This document shows positions 25,363-35,055 of a DNA stretch of 64,000 nt, one piece after another; within the stretch, counting starts at the first letter, position 1; each line of letters starts with the position of its first letter. The DNA is taken from positions 310,356 to 374,355 of the forward strand of contig JAJFKT010000026.1 of assembly GCA_021773075.1 (NCBI GenBank), given 5' to 3'. The translations under genes and the position numbers were made by a program. The notes under the pieces are model-generated. The model saw only the letters and a list, made by a program, of their open reading frames with translations, was not told where the DNA came from and did no database searches. The DNA comes from Woeseiaceae bacterium. GTDB taxonomy: Bacteria > Pseudomonadota > Gammaproteobacteria > Steroidobacterales > Woeseiaceae.

Positions 25363-28300
25363 TTACCGTGACTCGACGGAAACAGCGTCGTCCCGATTTG
25401 GATTGGCTGCCGCAGCCATCAGAATGGTGGGCGAGTTATGACTGTCCGTTACGATAACGCCGAGTTCGTGCATTGCGTCCTGTACTGCTGCGGAGACACT
25501 GTGCAAGGGCGCGCCGCCACCTTCCCCACAACCTTTGGCACCGTTATAGCTGAACGGTGACGGTGACGAAGTGCTCGTGCATTTCAAGTCCGGCATATTC
25601 AGGGAAGTCATCGGTGCGTAGTCCGTAAACGTCGCCGTGATCATATTGCCCTCATCGTCGAATTGAAATGCCTCCTGCATAGCAGCACCGATGCCATGAC
25701 AAGCGGCGCCATGCACCTGGCCCTCGACAATCTTGGGGTTCATGGCGACACCACAATCATCGACTATGACGTAATCCAGAATTGTTGGCTGATATGTTTT
25801 GGGATCGACTTCGACTACGGATATATGAATTTGCGCCGCGTAAGTGAGCGTCAGATTGCCAAACTTCTTTCCCTTGTCAGGAAGATCGAAGGGTGGCTTA
25901 TAGACGTGCAGGACGTTCAGCGTGATGTCCCGGAACTCCTCAGGGACGCTGGCGGTATTGCAGTTGGCAAGATTCGACAGCATCCAGAAATTGATAGCGC
26001 GCTCGGGATGGCCTGTCACGCGAACTTCCGGGCCCATTTCGCCGACACCGAGCTCGAGCTCGTCCGGAGTGGCCTCGAGCGCAAAACTTGCCAGGCGCTT
26101 GAGCTCCGCCTTGAGTTTTTCCGCCGCGCCATGCGCAGCTGAAAGACCAGTGACGACAAACTGGCTGGCGATCGTGCCGGATAGTCCAGCGTAACTGTTC
26201 CACTGGCTGTCGAAACCGGATCGTACTTTCACCATGTCGGGGCCGACATTAAGATCATCGGCTATAACCTGTGAAGTGACCGTCTCATGCCCCTGGCCCT
26301 GGGGTACGGAACCCAGCATCGCGACAATGGAACCATCAAGGCCGATCTTGATACGGCAGGACTCGGTATTGCCGGAGAATACTGCGTCGGGGTTGATCAG
26401 CGTAATTTGCCCGAAATTATTTGTTCCCGAGTCGACGGTGGAGCCAATCCCGATGCCGAGCAGACGGCCTTCGGCGCGCGCGTCGGCCTGTTTCTTGCGC
26501 CAATCGTCGTAACCAATCAAGTCCTTGGCTTTTTCGAGCATATCCGGATAGTCGCCGGAATCGTATACGCAGCCGTTTGGCGTTGTGTACGGCATCTGTT
26601 CAGGGCGAATGTAATTGCGAAGGCGCATTTCATCGGCGGCGATGCCAAGTTCATGGCCACAAATATCCAAAACACGTTCCATGAACCACAGATGCTGCAA
26701 GCGTGAGTAGCCTCGGTTTGGCGTACACGGTGGTTTGTTGGAGACAACCTGTGAGAAGTCGATCTGGATGTTGCGAACCCCGTACAGGCCACAGTAAACC
26801 TGTGACCATATGGCGCAGCCCAGCGGCTCATAACGGGTAAACGCACCGCAATCGTCGAGGTGTCGTGAACGAATGCCCTTGATAACACCATTCGCATCGA
26901 GCGCGATCTCGGTATCGAGGTAGGTTCGTTCACCACCATGAAATGACGCGAGATTATCGCTGCGAGTTTCAACCCACTTGACGGCACGGCCGCCAACAGT
27001 ACGCGCGGCAACGGCGGTCAGGCCGATGTAAGGGTGAATTACCGTTTTCGTACCGAAGTTTCCGCCAATGTCGTGTGTCCGCATGCGGATTTGTTCGGTA
27101 CTCACGCCGAGATAGCCAGCGAGCATCTGTGCCGTGACGCCTGGAAGTCCGTCGTTGGAGAGGATTTCAATATCGCCTCGCCTCGACCAACTGGCAACGG
27201 TGGCTGCGGCTTCGATGGGCGTACTGGAAAAACGGTGGAAGTGCATGCGCTTGATCTTGACGACATGCGCAGCCTCGGCAAACGCCGTGTCGACATCGCC
27301 GTGGTCCCAGACATCATTGAAAATGCGGTTGCTACCCACTGCTGGGTGGATGATCGTTTCGTCCTTGAGCGAATCTTCGGACGAGACGTTCACCGGTAGC
27401 GGTTCGTACTCGACCTCAACCAGATCGGCGGCATCCTCCACCAGGCGTGCGGATTCAGCGACGATCATCACAATCGGTTCACCCTGGTGCCGCACGGTGT
27501 CGATCGCAATACCGTGGTCGACGACCAGCGCTCCGGGTTCCGTTCCCAGCTGTAGAAACGGCTGGGTTTGTTCCGCTACCTCTGCGCCGGTCATCGTGAA
27601 TACGACTCCCGGCAGTGCGTCCGCCGCGGAGGTATCGATATTCAGGATTTTCGCGTGCGCATAGGGTGAGCGTACGAATCCGATGTGCAGCATTTCGTCA
27701 TGCTGGTAGTCGTCCACGAATAGTCCGAGACCGCGTACAAGTCGCTCATCTTCTTTGCGTCGCAAATGTTGCCCGACCCAGCTGTCACGGCCGTCGTGAT
27801 CGACCTGGATGGACGTTTGAATTGGCTTGACCGGGTTTATTGCATCCCTCGCGGTCTTGCGGCTTGCTTGCCCCGATACGATCGGCATAGCCGCACCCGT
27901 CGTTTCGTGCGGCGCTTGAGTTGCGTTCTCGGTGGCAGATTGTGCTGCCGAACCGAACAGGCGAGCAAAGAATGCGGCGATCGCGCCGAACAAGCCGATT
28001 CGCGGCGGTGCTGCGGCACTCGCGGCCTGTGAGACCGCCTCGAAATGTTCTTTGCTGGCCAACGCACTGCGCAGACTGTCAATAACGCTGTTGATTTCCT
28101 TTTCAGCGTAACCTCGCATGCCGCCGCCCGCGATGGACAGAATTTTGCCATAAATCTGCGTGGTACCCGTCCAGTTGACCGTGGTCCCACCGTCGCTGGC
28201 GTCGGCGAGCTCAAACGCAACAATCATGTTATAGGCGCCGCCCATTACGTTGCCCTTACCGACGTATCGTGCCCGGGTCGGTGCGTCGCGTTCGTCGAGC

Positions 28301-28503
28301 GTCATTTCGGTCGTGGCGATGCCGTGAATCCGGCCGACACCGACCTTGACCTTTACGATCGCGGTGTTTGGATCGGACTCTTTCATGCTCATGCTGTGAA
28401 AAGTCGGCAGGACAGGCACGAATTTCTGTGGATCGGCGAGCAGTTCAAACGTATCCGCACGCGGGATGCCGACCTCGAAGTTACCGTCAAAGGACATTTC
28501 CAT
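25363..28503 (-). CDS. Fusion of CoxG-type domain with molybdenum hydroxylase large subunit
   Basis: 1046 residues. Residues 1-150 are a CoxG/SRPBCC domain (NFEVGIPRADTFELLADPQK, then GGGMRGYAEKEINSVIDSLR). A linker at 150-240 contains a hydrophobic or amphipathic stretch at 167-187. From about 240 on it is the molybdopterin-cytosine-dinucleotide subunit of the xanthine dehydrogenase/CO dehydrogenase family: GIGSTVDSG, GSVPQGQGHETVTSQVIADD and the catalytic-Glu motif GAKGCGEGG. The loop aligned with the CODH active-site Cys reads CTPNRGYSR (593-601), so it is not form I CO dehydrogenase. CoxG is a separate membrane-anchoring protein in CODH systems; the fusion suggests a membrane-tethered hydroxylase. 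The small and FAD subunits lie directly upstream. Confidence 0.88.
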   Translation of the reverse strand: MEMSFDGNFEVGIPRADTFELLADPQKFVPVLPTFHSMSMKESDPNTAIVKVKVGVGRIHGIATTEMTLDERDAPTRARYVGKGNVMGGAYNMIVAFELADASDGGTTVNWTGTTQIYGKILSIAGGGMRGYAEKEINSVIDSLRSALASKEHFEAVSQAASAAAPPRIGLFGAIAAFFARLFGSAAQSATENATQAPHETTGAAMPIVSGQASRKTARDAINPVKPIQTSIQVDHDGRDSWVGQHLRRKEDERLVRGLGLFVDDYQHDEMLHIGFVRSPYAHAKILNIDTSAADALPGVVFTMTGAEVAEQTQPFLQLGTEPGALVVDHGIAIDTVRHQGEPIVMIVAESARLVEDAADLVEVEYEPLPVNVSSEDSLKDETIIHPAVGSNRIFNDVWDHGDVDTAFAEAAHVVKIKRMHFHRFSSTPIEAAATVASWSRRGDIEILSNDGLPGVTAQMLAGYLGVSTEQIRMRTHDIGGNFGTKTVIHPYIGLTAVAARTVGGRAVKWVETRSDNLASFHGGERTYLDTEIALDANGVIKGIRSRHLDDCGAFTRYEPLGCAIWSQVYCGLYGVRNIQIDFSQVVSNKPPCTPNRGYSRLQHLWFMERVLDICGHELGIAADEMRLRNYIRPEQMPYTTPNGCVYDSGDYPDMLEKAKDLIGYDDWRKKQADARAEGRLLGIGIGSTVDSGTNNFGQITLINPDAVFSGNTESCRIKIGLDGSIVAMLGSVPQGQGHETVTSQVIADDLNVGPDMVKVRSGFDSQWNSYAGLSGTIASQFVVTGLSAAHGAAEKLKAELKRLASFALEATPDELELGVGEMGPEVRVTGHPERAINFWMLSNLANCNTASVPEEFRDITLNVLHVYKPPFDLPDKGKKFGNLTLTYAAQIHISVVEVDPKTYQPTILDYVIVDDCGVAMNPKIVEGQVHGAACHGIGAAMQEAFQFDDEGNMITATFTDYAPMTSLNMPDLKCTSTSSPSPFSYNGAKGCGEGGGAPLHSVSAAVQDAMHELGVIVTDSHNSPTILMAAAANPNRDDAVSVESR

Positions 28504-28506
28504 GGC

Positions 28507-28995
28507 CTACGTCTCCCGCATTTGTTTGGCAGCGGCATCGACCGCTGTGTATATATTTTGGTAACCGGTGCAACGGCACAGATTGCCCGAGATTCCCTTA
28601 CGAATCTCATCCCTCGTCGGGTTGGGATTCGCTGCCAGCAGGTCTTTTGCCGCCATTAGCATGCCCGGCGTGCAGTAACCGCACTGTAAGCCGTGGTGTT
28701 CGGAGAACGCCGTTTGCAGCGGATGAAGTTGCTCTCCCTGCTCCAGGCTTTCGACGGTTTCAACCTCGCCACCATCGGCCTGTACTGCGAGGCAGGTGCA
28801 GGACTTAACCAGCTTGCCGTTCAACATGATGGTACAGGCGCCGCAGTAGCTCGTATCGCAACCAATGTGCGTGCCGGTAAGACCGAGTTCCTCACGAATA
28901 AACTCCACCAACAAGGTTCTCGGTTCGATATCCCGCTGGTAAGTGTTGCCGTTGACGGTGATTTCCACCAGTACTGTTTGTTTGTTTTCACGCAT
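28507..28995 (-). CDS. Molybdenum hydroxylase [2Fe-2S] subunit (CoxS type)
   Basis: 162 residues. A plant-type ferredoxin domain binds one cluster through C46, C51, C54 and C66 ([11 protein letters not shown]...SCTC), and the all-helical domain binds the second through C105, C108, C140 and C142 (QCGYCTPG and [10 protein letters not shown]). It moves electrons from the molybdenum centre to the FAD subunit. It starts 8 bases inside the FAD-subunit gene and ends 3 bases before the large subunit gene, giving the medium-small-large order of cox-type operons. Confidence 0.93.
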   Translation of the reverse strand: MRENKQTVLVEITVNGNTYQRDIEPRTLLVEFIREELGLTGTHIGCDTSYCGACTIMLNGKLVKSCTCLAVQADGGEVETVESLEQGEQLHPLQTAFSEHHGLQCGYCTPGMLMAAKDLLAANPNPTRDEIRKGISGNLCRCTGYQNIYTAVDAAAKQMRET

Positions 28996-29881
28996 AACGA
29001 TGTCCCCCCGTTACCGAAGCACCACGGCTGCGTGCTACGGATCGTTCTGCCGCTTCGATCACCAGTGAGCGCAACATGGCACGCTTGAATTCTTCGGAGC
29101 CGCGCGCATCAGGTGGCGGCGATGAGGATGACACAATAATATCTGCCGCCTGCGCCAACGTATCTTCGCTCATGTCGCTGTCGCGCAATACGGCTTCGGC
29201 CTCTGCCGAACGCACTGGTGTCGAGCCGGCCCCGCCGATGGCCAATCGAACTTGCACACACTTACCATCGGCCATAGTGATGAGTACGCCCGCGGTTGCT
29301 GTGGGGTAGCACGGTGCAGCACGCTTGAACGCCACATAGGCGCTGCCACTATTGGCCGGTGGCATGGGCACCTGGACCTCCGTAATAATTTCATCGGGTG
29401 CCAGGGAGGTCGTATAGGAATCGAGTATCAGGTCCTCGACCGTTACGCTGCGTTGACCACGGGCGCTGGTGCAAACTACGCTTGCGCCCAATGTTTGCAA
29501 GGCACAAGGCCAATCGCCGCTGGGGTCTGCGATACTGACGCCACCCCCAATAGTGCCCATATTACGTACCTGCTTGTCGGCAATTCCGCCGGCGCATTCC
29601 TGTAACAGGGGAATCTGCCCGGCAATGTCCGAAGCAGCGATATCGGCGTGACGTGCCAGTGCGCCTATATGCAGCGTATCGCCACGCTGCTCGATGTGCG
29701 CGAGATTTGGCAAACGGCCAATATCGATGATTTCGTCCGTATCGCCCAGCCGGAGTTTCAGCATTGGGATCAGACTTTGGCCACCTGCCAGGACGTTTGC
29801 GTCATCACGGAGCTTCGCCAGAAGTCCGAGTGCATCATCAAGCGTCGCGGGACGGTGATAGTTAAAGGGAGCTGGGTACAT
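28988..29881 (-). CDS. Molybdenum hydroxylase FAD-binding subunit (CoxM type)
   Basis: 297 residues. The FAD-contact motifs are [17 protein letters not shown] near residue 35 and the second site [20 protein letters not shown] near residue 110, followed by the CODH-like C-terminal domain. It accepts electrons from the Fe-S subunit and delivers them to an acceptor such as quinone. It is first in the three-gene minus-strand operon. About 200 bases of non-coding DNA lie upstream of its ATG and should hold the promoter; no convincing -35/-10 pair stood out to me. Confidence 0.92.
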   Translation of the reverse strand: MYPAPFNYHRPATLDDALGLLAKLRDDANVLAGGQSLIPMLKLRLGDTDEIIDIGRLPNLAHIEQRGDTLHIGALARHADIAASDIAGQIPLLQECAGGIADKQVRNMGTIGGGVSIADPSGDWPCALQTLGASVVCTSARGQRSVTVEDLILDSYTTSLAPDEIITEVQVPMPPANSGSAYVAFKRAAPCYPTATAGVLITMADGKCVQVRLAIGGAGSTPVRSAEAEAVLRDSDMSEDTLAQAADIIVSSSSPPPDARGSEEFKRAMLRSLVIEAAERSVARSRGASVTGGHRYA

Positions 29882-30081
29882 GTGGAATCTCGACTGGAAA
29901 ATGTGAGCTTATTGGTGTGTTTTGTTCCATTCATACGCCTGACAAGGATAGCCCGGTCTGCATAGCTGTCTTGGACCAGAATGCACCAAGCTTTGACTGA
30001 CAATGCTTGGTTGTGAAAATCATTGCGGAATCCCGTCGATGTACATTATTTTGCGTCAAATAAGCAGTGTAATACAAACAC

Positions 30082-30606
30082 CTATTCATCAAGTAACTCG
30101 ACGAGCAGGGCGCGCATTTCAACAGGGCCGGTTATCGGCCTCTGATCATTAATTTCAATCTGCAATGCTAAGGCTCGCTCACCGATTTCAGTCGCTAGTG
30201 ACTGCTGTTCCGCGGTCAGTTCTTCAAAGGTTTCCGCGCTCATCATCGCCTCGCAACATCGTGCATCGCGGCTGCTGACCGAGCGACAAGCGATTGGCCG
30301 AACGTCATAGATTGAGCAACTGCCATCCTTAAGGAACGGGCATGTCCAGCGCCTTGTTTCGGCTTGCTCGTGCGACATGCGGCTTATTTGTTCAGTCTGC
30401 TCGCGGAGCTTGAGCTCCAGTTGTGCAAATTCCTCGGCTGAAAAGTCGCGGTATGCTGCATCAAGCATCCTGATGCCATCGGCTCGATTCGTCATTACGA
30501 CTAGCTGGTGACAGCACCACGAACAACCGCGCTTACAGTCTGCGGTCTCGCCTGCGGTTTTGCGGGCAATCAGATCGTCGGCGGCGACCAGGTCGAATAG
30601 CGCCAT
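30082..30606 (-). CDS. YkgJ family cysteine-cluster protein
   Basis: 174 residues. It has the CxxxCxxCC-type pattern of YkgJ/DUF-Fe-S-cluster proteins: CKRGCSWCCH near the N-terminus and CPFLKDGSCSIYDVRPIACR later, with further Cys in DARCCEAMM. The family is thought to bind a metal, zinc or an iron-sulfur cluster; biochemical role is unproven. It is third in a minus-strand run with glutaryl-CoA dehydrogenase and an unknown protein (15-base gap). Confidence 0.85.
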   Translation of the reverse strand: MALFDLVAADDLIARKTAGETADCKRGCSWCCHQLVVMTNRADGIRMLDAAYRDFSAEEFAQLELKLREQTEQISRMSHEQAETRRWTCPFLKDGSCSIYDVRPIACRSVSSRDARCCEAMMSAETFEELTAEQQSLATEIGERALALQIEINDQRPITGPVEMRALLVELLDE

Positions 30607-30621
30607 CGGATTGGATGCTCC

Positions 30622-31149
30622 TCAGTCCAGCAGTTCGATCGAACCATCATACAGTCCGTCGAGCAAGGAACTCGCCAGCAAGACCGCTGCCTGTCGCTCA
30701 TCACCTTTGTGTAGCTCAATATCGAGTCTACCCTCAAGGTCCTTGACCACGGTGAACACGGCCTTGCCATTGAGTCTAAAGCTGTTACCGAGAAACGTAA
30801 CACTTTGCACTGACTGTTCTTGCCGAACCTTGGCAACGCGCGACTCGATGCGTAGAAAGAAAGACTTGAGCAGCTCGTCCAGACTCAACTGCTCCGAGTG
30901 CTTGGATGCAAGTTGCAGTTCTCCCGTGTCTCGCATTTTTCTAATGACGTCACCAATGCCGGCTTCATCGCCCTGTAACTTAAATTGCGCGCTGTAGGCG
31001 TCGTGCTTATCGTCGCCCGCAAAATCTATATGTAGATCGCACACGCGGTAGGCTTCAGTGATGCCATCCATTTGCGCCAGGGATATGCTCTGAATGCCAT
31101 GGCGGCGGAAGAATGCGGTCACCAGTTGTCGGGCGTCGGCAGCACTCAC
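30622..31149 (-). CDS. Conserved-looking protein of unknown function
   Basis: 175 residues from a GTG, acidic and without signal peptide or membrane segment. I do not recognise a family. It looks like an alpha/beta protein: MSAADARQLVTAFFRRHGIQ, then strands VCDLHIDFAG and YSAQFKLQGD, a long helical stretch KHSEQLSLDELLKSFFLRIE, and a C-terminal helix DERQAAVLLASSLLDGLYDG. It starts 10 bases after the glutaryl-CoA dehydrogenase stop and precedes ykgJ by 15 bases, so it is cotranscribed with both. Confidence 0.6.
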   Translation of the reverse strand: MSAADARQLVTAFFRRHGIQSISLAQMDGITEAYRVCDLHIDFAGDDKHDAYSAQFKLQGDEAGIGDVIRKMRDTGELQLASKHSEQLSLDELLKSFFLRIESRVAKVRQEQSVQSVTFLGNSFRLNGKAVFTVVKDLEGRLDIELHKGDERQAAVLLASSLLDGLYDGSIELLD

Positions 31150-31159
31150 TGTATTTTGT

Positions 31160-32383
31160 CTAAGCCGAAAATGCCGGGATGCCAGTCTGGGCGCGACCGA
31201 GTATCAACGCGTGAATATCGTGGGTCCCTTCGTAGGTATTGACTGTTTCCAGATTGGTCATGTGGCGAAAAACGGGATACTCATCGGAGATACCATTTCC
31301 GCCGTGCATGTCACGGGCCGTGCGAGCGATGTCGAGTGCCTTGCCGCAGGAATTTCTTTTCAGCAGGGAGATAAGCTCCGCGGAGAGTTGCCCTTGTTCT
31401 TTAAGACGACCCGCTTGCAGACAACCCTGCAAGCCAAGACCGATCTCGGTCTGCATGTCAGCCAGCTTTTTCTGAATGAGCTGGTTCGCCGCCAGCGGCC
31501 GGCCAAATTGTTTGCGATCCAAAACGTATTGCCGCGCCGCGTGCCAGCAAGCTTCTGCCGCACCCAATGCACCCCAGGCGATGCCATAGCGCGCGTTATT
31601 CAGACAGCCCATAGGGCCCTTCAGCCCTTCGACATTTGGCAGCAGATTCTCTTCCGGCACGAACACCGAGTCCATGACAATCTCGCCGGTAACCGATGCG
31701 CGCAGCGATAACTTGCCTTCGATTTTCGGCGCGCTCAATCCCTGCATTCCGTTCTCAAGGACGAACCCGCGGATTCTGCCATCATCATTTTTTGCCCAGA
31801 CGACGAAGACATCCGCAATCGGCGAATTTGAGATCCACATCTTGCTGCCACTCAATTCGTATCCGCCCTTGACCGTTCGGGCGCGGGTCTTCATGCCGCC
31901 CGGATCGGAGCCGTAATCCGGCTCGGTCAGTCCAAAGCAGCCAATGTATTCACCGCTGGCGAGCTTCGGCAAGTACTTTTCGCGCTGCGCTTCGCTGCCA
32001 TAGGCGTAAATTGGATACATGACGAGGCTGGATTGGACACTCATCATGGAACGGTAGCCTGAGTCGACGCGTTCGACCTCGCGGGCAATCAGGCCATAGC
32101 TGACATAGCCGAGGCCCGAGCAGCCGTAGCCGTCGATGGTCGGGCCCAACAGCCCCAGCTCACCCATCTCCCGAAAAATGGCCGGATCTGTTTGCTCGTT
32201 TCGGTAGGCGGCCTGGATGCGAGGCCCCAATTTCTCTTGTGCGTACTGCGCGGCGGTGTCGGCAACCAGCACCTCGTCATCCGTCAATTGCAGGTTCAAT
32301 CTGAATGGGTCGTCCCAGTGAAAGGCCGCCCATGCTGGTGGCTGCTTCGCCTCTGTCTTTACCACGGTATTCATGCAGGACAT
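31160..32383 (-). CDS. gcdH: Glutaryl-CoA dehydrogenase-like acyl-CoA dehydrogenase
   Basis: About 407 residues from the ATG at 32383, with GGCAGGA upstream; a longer in-frame reading to 32458 is atypical. The FAD-dependent acyl-CoA dehydrogenase signature is clear ([40 protein letters not shown]), and the catalytic-Glu region [20 protein letters not shown] plus QTGIPAF matches glutaryl-CoA dehydrogenases. It would oxidise and decarboxylate glutaryl-CoA to crotonyl-CoA, the common exit of lysine, tryptophan and some aromatic catabolism. It is divergent from the MFS carrier gene, with about 80 bases between. Confidence 0.88.
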   Translation of the reverse strand: MSCMNTVVKTEAKQPPAWAAFHWDDPFRLNLQLTDDEVLVADTAAQYAQEKLGPRIQAAYRNEQTDPAIFREMGELGLLGPTIDGYGCSGLGYVSYGLIAREVERVDSGYRSMMSVQSSLVMYPIYAYGSEAQREKYLPKLASGEYIGCFGLTEPDYGSDPGGMKTRARTVKGGYELSGSKMWISNSPIADVFVVWAKNDDGRIRGFVLENGMQGLSAPKIEGKLSLRASVTGEIVMDSVFVPEENLLPNVEGLKGPMGCLNNARYGIAWGALGAAEACWHAARQYVLDRKQFGRPLAANQLIQKKLADMQTEIGLGLQGCLQAGRLKEQGQLSAELISLLKRNSCGKALDIARTARDMHGGNGISDEYPVFRHMTNLETVNTYEGTHDIHALILGRAQTGIPAFSA

Positions 32384-32463
32384 TATAGGGTCCTGCCGCT
32401 GCCAGTCATTTGACTGGTGGTACGGTATCGAATGACTGACGGCGCATTGGAAGGACAATAATT

Positions 32464-33732
32464 ATGGGAAGCGCTGCTTCTGCTCGTATTTTCTACGGCT
32501 GGTGGAACGTCGCCGCTTCTTTTGTCGGGCTGTCGCTGAGTTATGCGATGTTTACTGTTTTTGCGTTCGGCACCTTCGTTGCCCCGCTGGAGGCAGAGTT
32601 TGGCTGGAGCCGTGCACAAATCTCAATTGCCCTAACGATCACGAATATCACCATCGTGCTCTGTTCGCCGGTGGTTGGTTGGTTGGTCGATCGCGTCGGC
32701 GTCCGGCACGTTCTTATTCCGTCGGTCATCCTGATGGGACTTGCGGTTGCGTCTATGTCTCAGATTCAGGGGAACATCTGGCATTACTATGCGATATACC
32801 TGCTCATTCCTTTGCTCGGCGCTGGAACCTTGCCACTCAGTTATTCGCGCGTGGTCGTCACCTGGTTTGCACGTCGTCGTGGAATTGCCCTGGGAATCTC
32901 GCTGGCGGGTTTTGGCGTCGGCGCGTCACTGATACCACCCGTGGGGCAGTATCTGATCGGTGCTTTCGGTTGGCGGGAGGCGTATCTATTTTTCGCGGCG
33001 GCGATCTTGCTGATTAATCTGCCGCTGACAGCGCTCTTGCTACGCGAGTCGCCCGGCGATTACGGATTACTGCCAGACGGTAATCACCCCGGTCAATCCG
33101 AGGTGCCCGAACTCGCGACCGATGTTGGAATGAGCAATGCCGATGCGATGAGAACCCGGAGTTACTGGCTGATTCTCGTTTCGTTCTTACTGGTTGGGTT
33201 CGGCGTTACCAGCATACTCGCCCATCTGGTACCGATGCTGATCGGTCGCGGGATCGCGCCGACTGCGGCATCGTTGTATATGGGCTCGCTTGGCGCAGGA
33301 CTCATTGTCGGGCGGATACTTGCTGGCCATCTAATGGACCGCTACTTCGCACCGTATGTCGCGGCGACCTTTCTCATGGGTATGTGCTTCGGTATTGCGG
33401 TATTGGCATTGAATATCGGTGGCCCGTTGCTGCTCGTGGCGGCAGTTCTGATTGGTCTTGCTCTAGGTTCCGAGATCAGCGAGATAGCGTATATCATCAG
33501 TCGCTATTTCGGTTCACGTGCCTTTGGTCACATCAACGGAATCATGTTTGCTGCGTTCCAGTTAGGATCGGCGTTTGGAGCACCGGCGATGGGCATCTAT
33601 TTCGACCGGGTCGGCAACTACATAAACGCGCTTTGGGTTTTGACGGGCGTCGTTTTCGTTGCCGTAGTGCTCATTGCACGGCTGGGACCTTACCCGGATC
33701 CTGGCAGCGAGGAGCCGGCTGCTGCACTCTAA
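32464..33732 (+). CDS. MFS transporter (monocarboxylate / oxalate-formate type)
   Basis: 422 residues, 12 membrane segments. FYGWWNVAASFVGLSLSYAM at the N-terminus and the WFARRRGIALGISLAGFGVG segment in TM4-5 are characteristic of the OFA/MCT-like MFS group that carries small carboxylates. GGAAGGAC at 32450-32457 sets the start. It shares a divergent promoter region with gcdH and is followed 117 bases later by cofC. Confidence 0.88.
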   Translation: MGSAASARIFYGWWNVAASFVGLSLSYAMFTVFAFGTFVAPLEAEFGWSRAQISIALTITNITIVLCSPVVGWLVDRVGVRHVLIPSVILMGLAVASMSQIQGNIWHYYAIYLLIPLLGAGTLPLSYSRVVVTWFARRRGIALGISLAGFGVGASLIPPVGQYLIGAFGWREAYLFFAAAILLINLPLTALLLRESPGDYGLLPDGNHPGQSEVPELATDVGMSNADAMRTRSYWLILVSFLLVGFGVTSILAHLVPMLIGRGIAPTAASLYMGSLGAGLIVGRILAGHLMDRYFAPYVAATFLMGMCFGIAVLALNIGGPLLLVAAVLIGLALGSEISEIAYIISRYFGSRAFGHINGIMFAAFQLGSAFGAPAMGIYFDRVGNYINALWVLTGVVFVAVVLIARLGPYPDPGSEEPAAAL

Positions 33733-33849
33733 GTCAATCATCAAAGAACTGGCAGGCAAGACCGGGTGTGCACAGTGGCCTAATATTATTCGGACGCGAT
33801 AGCTACAATGAATCGCCGCCGCTTGAAACCAAATGGAGAATCTCACCAG

Positions 33850-34572
33850 ATGTGGGCACTCGTACCACTGAAACGCCTCGACGATGCAAAGCAACGCCTT
33901 GCAGGCTTCCTGACACCCGGCCAACGAATTGGCTTGTCCCGGGCAATGGTGACAGACGTATTAACAAGCTTGAGCCAGACAAAGGCCCTGGCCGGCGTAG
34001 TGCTCGTCTCGCCGGACCCAAATGTCAAGGCGCTTGCCGAAAAATTTCGTTGCGATTATTTGCTTGAATCGGAGCTTGGCGTAAGCAGCTTAAACGGGGC
34101 GATCGAGGCTGCCGTTACAGAACTTGCGGCCAGGCACATTGACGACGTGTTGGTCGTTCACGGTGACCTGCCGTTGATTAGCGAGCAGGAGTTATCATCC
34201 TTGCTGCGCACCCATGAGACGGCCACCGGACCGAGGATGACGATTGTTCCGGACCGACATGGCACGGGTAGCAATTGTATTGCGGTGAGTCCTGCATCAG
34301 ATCTGAAGTTTTGTTTTGGTGAGCATAGTTTTAGACGCCACGTTCGGTCAGCCCATGCGCGGGGAATGGCGGTCAGGGTTGAGAATTTGTCCGGTGCGGC
34401 CCTTGATATCGACACGCGTGACGATTGTTGGCAATTCATGACCGGCACGCGGCGTACCGGTCACACGCAAGACTATCTGCAATCCATCGGTCTGTGTGCA
34501 CCCGTTGCGAGCGTCGTCGACAGTTGGCGAAAAGCTAAGCGGATATCTTTGTGGGCGCACCAATCTGAATGA
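33850..34572 (+). CDS. cofC: Phospho-acyl guanylyltransferase of F420 synthesis (CofC/FbiD)
   Basis: About 240 residues from the ATG at 33850, giving the family-typical start MWALVPLKRLDDAKQRLA; an upstream ATG at 33808 lacks a ribosome site. CofC features: the nucleotide-binding PLKRLDDAKQRL loop, DDVLVVHGDLPLIS (metal-binding D), IVPDRHGTGSNCIAVSP, FCFGEHSFRRHVRSA, and GAALDIDTRDD. It activates a three-carbon phospho-acid (2-phospholactate, PEP or 3-phosphoglycerate) with GTP for CofD. It is apart from cofD/cofE by 9 kb and runs 38 bases into the convergent Rieske gene. Confidence 0.93.
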   Translation: MWALVPLKRLDDAKQRLAGFLTPGQRIGLSRAMVTDVLTSLSQTKALAGVVLVSPDPNVKALAEKFRCDYLLESELGVSSLNGAIEAAVTELAARHIDDVLVVHGDLPLISEQELSSLLRTHETATGPRMTIVPDRHGTGSNCIAVSPASDLKFCFGEHSFRRHVRSAHARGMAVRVENLSGAALDIDTRDDCWQFMTGTRRTGHTQDYLQSIGLCAPVASVVDSWRKAKRISLWAHQSE

Positions 34573-34924
34573 CGCCGAGAGTCTCGCGAAGCGGCCAGCT
34601 CGTACCGATTCGTTTGCCAGCTGCGATCCGCGATGGCACCCGCTGGCCACTGGGTATGCCTGTGCAACGGCCCAGACCGTCGAAGCGCCAGTTGTGGAAC
34701 GGGCAGATGAGTTCTTCACCGTCCAAGAGGCTGCCGAGACCTTGTCCTTCCCGGATGCCGTTGGGGATGTAGTTACGCATGTGCGGGCAATAGGCATCCA
34801 TCGCGCGCAAGGTGCCGGATTGAGTTCGGAAAACCAACAGGTCGACTCCTTCATGACTAATCTCGAGCACATTGCCAGGGCGCAAGTCAGATGCTGGCAG
34901 AAGCTCTTTCCATTCGGCAGCCAT
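34535..34924 (-). CDS. Rieske-type [2Fe-2S] ferredoxin
   Basis: 129 residues. Rieske ligands are C46-P-H48 and C74-P-F-H77. No oxygenase alpha-subunit domain follows, so it is a stand-alone ferredoxin that would pass electrons to an oxygenase or reductase partner encoded elsewhere. It overlaps the 3' end of cofC in the opposite direction by 38 bases and is divergent from the luciferase-like oxidoreductase, with 131 bases between starts. Association with these F420 genes is positional only. Confidence 0.9.
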   Translation of the reverse strand: MAAEWKELLPASDLRPGNVLEISHEGVDLLVFRTQSGTLRAMDAYCPHMRNYIPNGIREGQGLGSLLDGEELICPFHNWRFDGLGRCTGIPSGQRVPSRIAAGKRIGTSWPLRETLGVIQIGAPTKISA

Positions 34925-35043
34925 CGATTCTCCGCAAAATTCGATAGATACTCCGGCGATCTCTGCTGGTCAAGGGCTTATGCGTGCAAAAGCAAGAAAA
35001 CACGAGGGCGCCGGGCTAAGGTTGTGTTGATCTACTATTCAGG

Positions 35044-35052
35044 TAAGGAGGT
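35044..35052 (+). promoter_or_regulatory. Near-perfect Shine-Dalgarno before the LLM gene
   Basis: TAAGGAGGT is a full complement to the 16S 3' end, only 3 bases before the GTG at 35056. It supports that non-ATG start and suggests strong translation of the operon's first gene. Confidence 0.7.
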
Positions 35053-35055
35053 CAG

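Noticed and set aside
25363-29881. Aerobic CO dehydrogenase (coxMSL)
   Set aside because: Gene order fits, but the large subunit loop lacks the form I Cys motif and reads CTPNRGYSR, so CO oxidation is not supported.
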